Virus record (IMG/VR): IMGVR_UViG_3300021962_000035
Location: 1-64,000 of that record
DNA length: 64,000 nt
Strand: one strand, 5' to 3'
From: a virus
Part shown: one piece after another, positions 59,646 to 64,000 of the stretch
How positions within the stretch are numbered: the stretch's first letter is position 1
Layout: each line of letters begins with the position of its first letter
Notes under the pieces: model-generated
The model's database searches: none
What the model was told of the DNA's origin: nothing
The model's input: only the letters and a program-made list of their open reading frames with translations
Program-made: the position numbers and the translations under genes

Positions 59646-60290
59646 ATGGGGATATTTTCTTCATTATTTAAGAAAGATAAAAAAAAGAAAAAAATGGAAA
59701 TAAACGAACAAACAATAAATGATGCTCGTTCATATTACGGTGCACATGATTTTCAGTGGATTAAGGGGGATGACGCAGGAAATACTGAAATATTTAAAAA
59801 CATATCCCTGAATGGAGATATCTCATTTATTGAATTTAATAGCGGTAAAAGAATAAACACGGAACTTCTGGAAGAATTTATGATAATGCTTCCAGCCCAA
59901 CCAAAACCCGTTGAAATCCCTCAGCCTCAATATAATCCACCGGTTCAAACCCACCAGTCCACCGTTACCTCCATCATATATGACGATGCAAAAAATGCTC
60001 AAATTGATTCACCGATATATAAGTTACTGAAAAAGCAGAAAAAGAACATGGTCGAGGTTTCAATAAAGATAAAATTGAATCTTCCTCCTAAAGATCTTTA
60101 CACTGTTCTTTCTGGCTCTTTTGAGGATGCAGAAAAGGAAATAATAGATTTTGTTTTGGATGGAGTTGATATAGAGAATATAAAAGCATCTCTATCCGAT
60201 TCTATCAAAAAATCTTATTACACTGACTCTAAACCGCAAGAGGGGGCAAAGAAAAGTACAAAACCACAAAAAGAAACCAATGAGCAATAA
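59646..60290 (+). CDS. Hypothetical protein with basic N-terminus
   Basis: 214 residues. The N-terminal MGIFSSLFKKDKKKKK is an amphipathic-plus-polylysine segment that could bind membrane or nucleic acid. A proline/glutamine-rich linker (residues 83-105) separates two small domains. The C-terminus overlaps the Nudix gene by 11 bases. Function unknown. Confidence 0.6.
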   Translation: MGIFSSLFKKDKKKKKMEINEQTINDARSYYGAHDFQWIKGDDAGNTEIFKNISLNGDISFIEFNSGKRINTELLEEFMIMLPAQPKPVEIPQPQYNPPVQTHQSTVTSIIYDDAKNAQIDSPIYKLLKKQKKNMVEVSIKIKLNLPPKDLYTVLSGSFEDAEKEIIDFVLDGVDIENIKASLSDSIKKSYYTDSKPQEGAKKSTKPQKETNEQ

Positions 60291-60867
60291 CGAAGAAAAA
60301 ATATTGACATCCACCCCAAGATTTGATGTTATCGAAAGGGACGGAAAGGTTGGAATAAGATCCACTGTAGAATCTGTGATAATACTTCCCTTTGTCACAG
60401 ATGATCAAGGCTTACCTCTAATGCTAGGAGTTCTTAAAGAAAAGAACCCTTTCAGAGAAGGAGGATATTCGGTTAGCTTGATATCAGGTACGTCAGAGGA
60501 CGAGGATCCAGATTTTCTAGAGACTGCAAAAAGAGAACTAAAGGAGGAATCTGGATTTGATGTTGAAGACAGTTCTAAGTGGTATTTTCTAGGAACAGTA
60601 ACAGCTTCTAAAATGGTGGATGCCGAGCATCCGTGTTTTGCTGTAGATGTTACGGGAATAAATAAAGGTGAAGCGACAACTGATGGATCTGAACAGGAAA
60701 GACTTTCTGAATTTATTTTTATCCCTGCTAACGATGTGGTTAAAGCTAAGGATGTCTTTGTACCTGCAATATTTTTAAAACTTTTTAAATTTGTTGTTGG
60801 TATGGATCTTTATAATAGAGACGATTCGACTTTTGGTAAATCAAAAGGATTTAGCGTAGAGATTTAA
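60280..60867 (+). CDS. Nudix hydrolase
   Basis: 195 residues. The Nudix box is readable as ETAKRELKEESGF (the R-E-x-x-E-E-x-G core, Glu residues binding metal) preceded by the Gly of ISGTSEDE, with a slightly longer spacing than the classic G-x5-E. Such enzymes hydrolyse nucleoside diphosphate linkages (ADP-ribose, NDP-sugars, dNTPs or capped RNA). T4 NudE acts on ADP-ribose and Ap3A. The substrate cannot be predicted here; NDP-sugars would fit the glycosylation genes only speculatively. Confidence 0.82.
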   Translation: MSNNEEKILTSTPRFDVIERDGKVGIRSTVESVIILPFVTDDQGLPLMLGVLKEKNPFREGGYSVSLISGTSEDEDPDFLETAKRELKEESGFDVEDSSKWYFLGTVTASKMVDAEHPCFAVDVTGINKGEATTDGSEQERLSEFIFIPANDVVKAKDVFVPAIFLKLFKFVVGMDLYNRDDSTFGKSKGFSVEI

Positions 60868-60879
60868 AATTTTTTAAGA

Positions 60880-61167
60880 ATGCAAAATAGAAGAGAAAGA
60901 AGAAAACTTCTTAGACAGTTTGGTCTCCTTAAACCAAACAAATCAAATAAAGCTTTATCCGGTCTGAGCAACATAGAATCTGGTAAAGAACTTCATAGAC
61001 AGAATCTCCAGGATATGAAGAACCAAGAAATATTAAGAAACAAAATTCAGAATCCAGAATCTGTGGAAAATCATGAGATATTTTTCTATAGAAACGAATC
61101 CACAGACTATGGTAATTTCCAGTCGATGCTAATTAATAAAGACTGGGAAAATCTTGAAAATGATTGA
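60880..61167 (+). CDS. Small hypothetical basic protein
   Basis: 95 residues; N-terminus NRRERRKLLRQFG is strongly basic, the rest Asn/Glu-rich and helical. The last 8 bases overlap the next gene. No family recognised. Confidence 0.55.
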   Translation: MQNRRERRKLLRQFGLLKPNKSNKALSGLSNIESGKELHRQNLQDMKNQEILRNKIQNPESVENHEIFFYRNESTDYGNFQSMLINKDWENLEND

Positions 61168-61507
61168 TTTAGTAGAAATGTCCAAAAGGATTAGTGTAAA
61201 TTTTTATATCTCCAGGCACTCTCCAAAGGAAGCTAGAAAGCGGTCCAGCTTTTCTAGTGATTTCTATGTGATCGATATCACCAAGATTATAAGGGATCTT
61301 GGATACGAGACAATCAGCATGACCCCCGAATCTGAATTCATATTAAACCATTCAATTCGTAATAAAATAACTCAGGGAATATATAGTACGAAGTGTGATA
61401 GTATACTCGTTTGCTATAGAAATATGCCCTCTGATTTTAGAGACAATCTAGAAGATTTCCTTGAGGAGTTCGTAGACACAATCGAATATTCTATCCACAA
61501 TTTGTAA
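61160..61507 (+). CDS. Small hypothetical protein
   Basis: 115 residues from ATG 61160, overlapping the previous stop (ATGATTGA). An in-frame TTG at 61154 is less likely. Mixed alpha/beta with an acidic C-terminal helix (DNLEDFLEEFVDTIEY). It precedes the baseplate genes and may be an assembly factor, by position only. Confidence 0.55.
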   Translation: MIDLVEMSKRISVNFYISRHSPKEARKRSSFSSDFYVIDITKIIRDLGYETISMTPESEFILNHSIRNKITQGIYSTKCDSILVCYRNMPSDFRDNLEDFLEEFVDTIEYSIHNL

Positions 61508-61527
61508 AAAAATTAGGATGATAGAAA

Positions 61528-63417
61528 ATGCCATCGTATAATAAGGAAGCTTTAGGTCTTCTTTGGGAAGCTTCCCGCCAAGGAACAGCCCAGGACATAG
61601 TTTCAGAAATGAGTAACCTGGGGTCCAATAACCCCTTTAAAGGACCAACTGCTAGGTCTCTCTTTTATGAGGCTGGAAGAAGAAATCCTGGTAAATATGG
61701 CCAATACCTATTCTATTCATTGGGTAGTGGTGGTAACGATTTTATCGATGCCTACTACAGATCGGAATCGCAAGACTATAACACTAGAGTTTCCTCTATA
61801 GAATCTAAAAATCCTAGCGCGGGTTTTTTAGTTAACGAGACTCTTACATTAGAAATGTCCAGTGATTTAAACACCGGAATCCTCAGTGGTCTTATTTCGG
61901 GATATGAAGGATCGATAGTAGGAGGATTATCTGCACCATATTACTGGAAAGATTTCCTTTATTGTAAACACTATGGAACCATTCCAAATAACTATATGAT
62001 AACTCTTAGGAGATATCCAACCCCAGTTTTAGATAATTTATCCATACCAGCATACAAGAAAGATTTAAAAAGCACTGAAGCATACACAGCGGGCGGAGTT
62101 GGAAGACCTGTTGCTCAAGCGGTTACATGGTTCGGCGGTAACACCTCTAATACTTTAAGCTCGCTAATCGGATTCACAACTGGGATTCAATGGGATGGTG
62201 CCAATCAACCGGACGTAAAAACCCAAGAAGCCTTTACAAAGGGATTCTTCCAGGACGGACCGGTAAAATGGATCGGTGGAGCTTTGCAAAAAATATCAGA
62301 TAAAGCGGGTAATGCTTTTGATATTGGAGCTGCCATTTTTAATGGAGCTATTGCCGCAACAGACGTTGATGAAACACTAACCAAATCAATCAGAGCTAAG
62401 AATTTTAGAGATAATGCCAAAGAAAGGGGAGGACTTTTAGGTGAATATATTTGGGTTCCTGTTGACGTTGTTTCGAATGGATATAAAAGAGGCATGGGAC
62501 TTACCTTTAGCTGGGATGCTCTGACCATTGTGTTTGAATATGAACTAAGTTCTGTTGGAGAAGTTAACAGTAAGGCGGCACTTTTGGATATCATGGGTAA
62601 TTTATTGTCCATTGGAACAAACTATGGTAATTTTTTAACCCCCGATATTAGATACAATAATCAATTTCCAGCTATAGGATTTCCGGGAGGAGAAAAAGGA
62701 CTTAATGATTTTTACAATGATCCTTTAGCTTGGATAACCACTTACGGTGCAAAGCTAGCAAATTTAACTGCTGGTTCTAGCTCATCCGAAAGTCAAGACC
62801 AAGGAAGCGAACCGGAAACCATCGGTGGAGCTGGGGATCAATTTTCTTCCGATCAATTAAATGCCATAAGAGATATTTATACAAAAATAGGTAAGGGAAC
62901 GGGAAGTCTAACAGAAGCTTTAGCACAATTGAAGAGTACTCTTGGTGACGACGCTTCTAGATTATTGAAATTTGCAGTGACCTCTGAATTTCTTTCCAGT
63001 TTCCAAGAGCCTGTGAGCTTTTTGACTGGAGCACCAATAGGGGAATGGCATTTGACTATCGGTAATCCATGTAACCCTATAGCAATGATAGGTAATCTAA
63101 TTTGTGATGGGGTTTCTATAGAATTTGGTGATGTACTAGGACCTGATGATTTCCCTACTACTTTAAAAGCCACCTTCACTTTAAAACACGCTAGAGATAG
63201 GGAGAGAGGGGAGATAGAAAGTATATTCAACCGAGGTGATGGAAGACTTTATCAGACCGCACAACCCACCTCTGCAAATCAACAAAGCTTTGATGCTGTT
63301 TCTGATGTTAACGGTAACAGATTCAGCGAAGAATATGTTAACCAGGCTTTAAACGGAGGAGCTTGGGGTTCACAACTTGATGGATTGGGTGATCAGCAAG
63401 GCCCAACAAATCCCTAA
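61528..63417 (+). CDS. Baseplate / tail-tube-cap protein (gp48/gp54-like region)
   Basis: 629 residues. The N-terminal 130 residues are helical and Gly/Ser-rich. The C-terminal region contains GEWHLTIGNPCNPIAMIGNL, then CDGVSIEFGDVLGPDDFP, then ATFTLKHARDRERGEIESI, ending FNRGDGRLY, which is a pattern of baseplate proteins that cap or initiate the tail tube in T4-like phages (gp48/gp54 type). A hydrophobic Ala/Gly stretch (residues 262-290) is unusual. The next gene carries a LysM-like wedge motif, so this is a baseplate cluster. Confidence 0.65.
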   Translation: MPSYNKEALGLLWEASRQGTAQDIVSEMSNLGSNNPFKGPTARSLFYEAGRRNPGKYGQYLFYSLGSGGNDFIDAYYRSESQDYNTRVSSIESKNPSAGFLVNETLTLEMSSDLNTGILSGLISGYEGSIVGGLSAPYYWKDFLYCKHYGTIPNNYMITLRRYPTPVLDNLSIPAYKKDLKSTEAYTAGGVGRPVAQAVTWFGGNTSNTLSSLIGFTTGIQWDGANQPDVKTQEAFTKGFFQDGPVKWIGGALQKISDKAGNAFDIGAAIFNGAIAATDVDETLTKSIRAKNFRDNAKERGGLLGEYIWVPVDVVSNGYKRGMGLTFSWDALTIVFEYELSSVGEVNSKAALLDIMGNLLSIGTNYGNFLTPDIRYNNQFPAIGFPGGEKGLNDFYNDPLAWITTYGAKLANLTAGSSSSESQDQGSEPETIGGAGDQFSSDQLNAIRDIYTKIGKGTGSLTEALAQLKSTLGDDASRLLKFAVTSEFLSSFQEPVSFLTGAPIGEWHLTIGNPCNPIAMIGNLICDGVSIEFGDVLGPDDFPTTLKATFTLKHARDRERGEIESIFNRGDGRLYQTAQPTSANQQSFDAVSDVNGNRFSEEYVNQALNGGAWGSQLDGLGDQQGPTNP

Positions 63418-63435
63418 ATAAAATAAATCAATAAA

Positions 63436-64000
63436 ATGGCACTGGAAATAGATACACTGACCAATAATAAAAGAATATTCAATCCGGATAGCACTTTAAA
63501 TTCTACCGGTAGCTATGGAGTATGGGATCTCACTAAAGCTTCCATGACTTATAATAATGTCTCTGTACAGATAAAAACATTTTTTGCAGTAACTGAGTAC
63601 TATCAGATGAGACCTGATATCATAGCTGCTATTAAGCTGGGTGATCAAGGAATGGTTGGGTCCTTGTTAAAATTCAATAGCGTAAGTAATCCTTTTGCTG
63701 TCAAGGAAGGCACTGTCTTTGCAATACCTGAATCATCAACTGTACAGGAGAGCTTTAGAACAAAACAAATTAAAGATCAAACGGCCGTTAGTTCGAATAC
63801 GAACACAAATCCAAATAACGTGTTTAAGAAAAACCAAGAACAGAAAAAATTCAAGGTTAGCGAGGGTAGGAAAAAATATTTGCAGGACAAAGTAAAAAAT
63901 AAGCCTGCAATGGATTTACCGCCTAATGTTCTTCAACCAGGGGAGAAAGTAATAGATAAAAAGAACGGATTCTTCATATTTGCACCTGATGCAGGTGGAG
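63436..64000 (+). CDS. Baseplate wedge-like protein with LysM-like domain (gp53-like, 3' partial)
   Basis: At least 188 residues, running off the window. The segment YYQMRPDIIAAIKLGDQGM, then LLKFNSVSNPFAVKEG and VFAIPE, matches the LysM-like arrangement seen in gp53-type wedge proteins (R-P-D/E-x-I-A-x-x-x-Y/L-G-x, then N-x-x-x-x-P). A Lys/Gln/Asn-rich linker follows. The motif is stronger evidence for a gp53-type wedge role than the gene at 30405. The C-terminus cannot be judged. Confidence 0.65.
   Translation, partial: MALEIDTLTNNKRIFNPDSTLNSTGSYGVWDLTKASMTYNNVSVQIKTFFAVTEYYQMRPDIIAAIKLGDQGMVGSLLKFNSVSNPFAVKEGTVFAIPESSTVQESFRTKQIKDQTAVSSNTNTNPNNVFKKNQEQKKFKVSEGRKKYLQDKVKNKPAMDLPPNVLQPGEKVIDKKNGFFIFAPDAGG

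Noticed and set aside
63695-63895. A forward basic 66-residue frame near the end of the window.
   Set aside because: It lies in another phase inside the open gp53-like gene that begins at 63436 and runs off the window.
1-64000. tRNA genes, CRISPR arrays, insertion sequences, attachment sites.
   Set aside because: No cloverleaf with CCA-like end, no spaced direct repeats, no transposase or terminal inverted repeats were noticed on reading. A dedicated scan (tRNAscan-SE, CRISPR finder) would be decisive.

Overview
This window is part of the genome of a large, tailed, contractile (T4-like) bacteriophage that most likely infects a member of the Bacteroidota. The phage assignment rests on a set of recognisable virion genes: large terminase, enlarged tail sheath, two tail tubes, two portal proteins, prohead protease, major capsid protein, gp4-like head-completion nuclease and a gp55-like late sigma factor. 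The host assignment is an inference. The DNA is AT-rich, starts usually lack a Shine-Dalgarno sequence and follow runs such as AAATAAAT, and at least four nucleotide-metabolism or replication genes are preceded by a TAnnTTTG box, the -7 element of the Bacteroidota primary sigma factor. Every gene but one is on the plus strand. No tRNA, CRISPR array or insertion sequence was seen.

Layout. Positions 1-8465 hold a collagen-like tail fibre ending in an S74 intramolecular chaperone, a LamG-like adhesin, a 2OG-Fe(II) oxygenase-like protein and four glycosyltransferase-type enzymes, one of them with the four-cysteine finger of autotransporter heptosyltransferases. Positions 8525-21347 are packaging and tail genes: a large structural protein, a candidate small terminase, large terminase, sheath, two tubes, a gp26-like tail-assembly protein that appears to continue into a second frame, and a tape-measure-like protein. 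Positions 21413-24492 hold dCMP deaminase, an ECF-like sigma factor, a RecB-type nuclease and hypotheticals. Positions 24594-29444 hold two membrane proteins, a pair of related small virion-like proteins and an 834-residue protein with a likely -1 frameshifted tail. Positions 29525-34291 hold gp55-like sigma, gp4-like nuclease and two tandem portals. Positions 34486-41671 are DNA metabolism: ligase, clamp loader, guanylate kinase, FEN-type exonuclease, UV-damage endonuclease and DnaQ-like exonuclease. Positions 41734-53940 are head genes: nucleotidyltransferase, an 893-residue hydrophobic-core protein, a protease-scaffold fusion, the major capsid protein and a set of coiled-coil proteins. Positions 54049-64000 hold a nucleotide kinase, asparagine synthetase, small proteins, a Nudix hydrolase and baseplate genes.

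How it works together. Two promoter classes separate by function. TAnnTTTG boxes precede dCMP deaminase, ligase, DnaQ-like exonuclease and the kinase, and would be read by host RNA polymerase. A recurrent GATATATA motif lies about 20-40 bases upstream of structural genes and is a good candidate for the late promoter read by the phage sigma factor(s). A second theme is head maturation. Many proteins begin with a short F/Y-rich leader ending in (L/I/V)-x-E, like the capsid-targeting sequences of T4 internal head proteins, which suggests that an unusually large set of proteins, including a nucleotidyltransferase, is packed into the head and trimmed by the protease.

The points most worth following up are the twin portals, the shared leader/cleavage motif, the two apparent recoding sites (CTT TGA at 19439-19444 and A AAA AAC at 29280-29286), the protease-scaffold fusion with thirteen 14-residue repeats, and the collagen-like fibre with its adjacent oxygenase and glycosyltransferase cluster. 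All assignments come from reading the sequence by eye; no database search was run.
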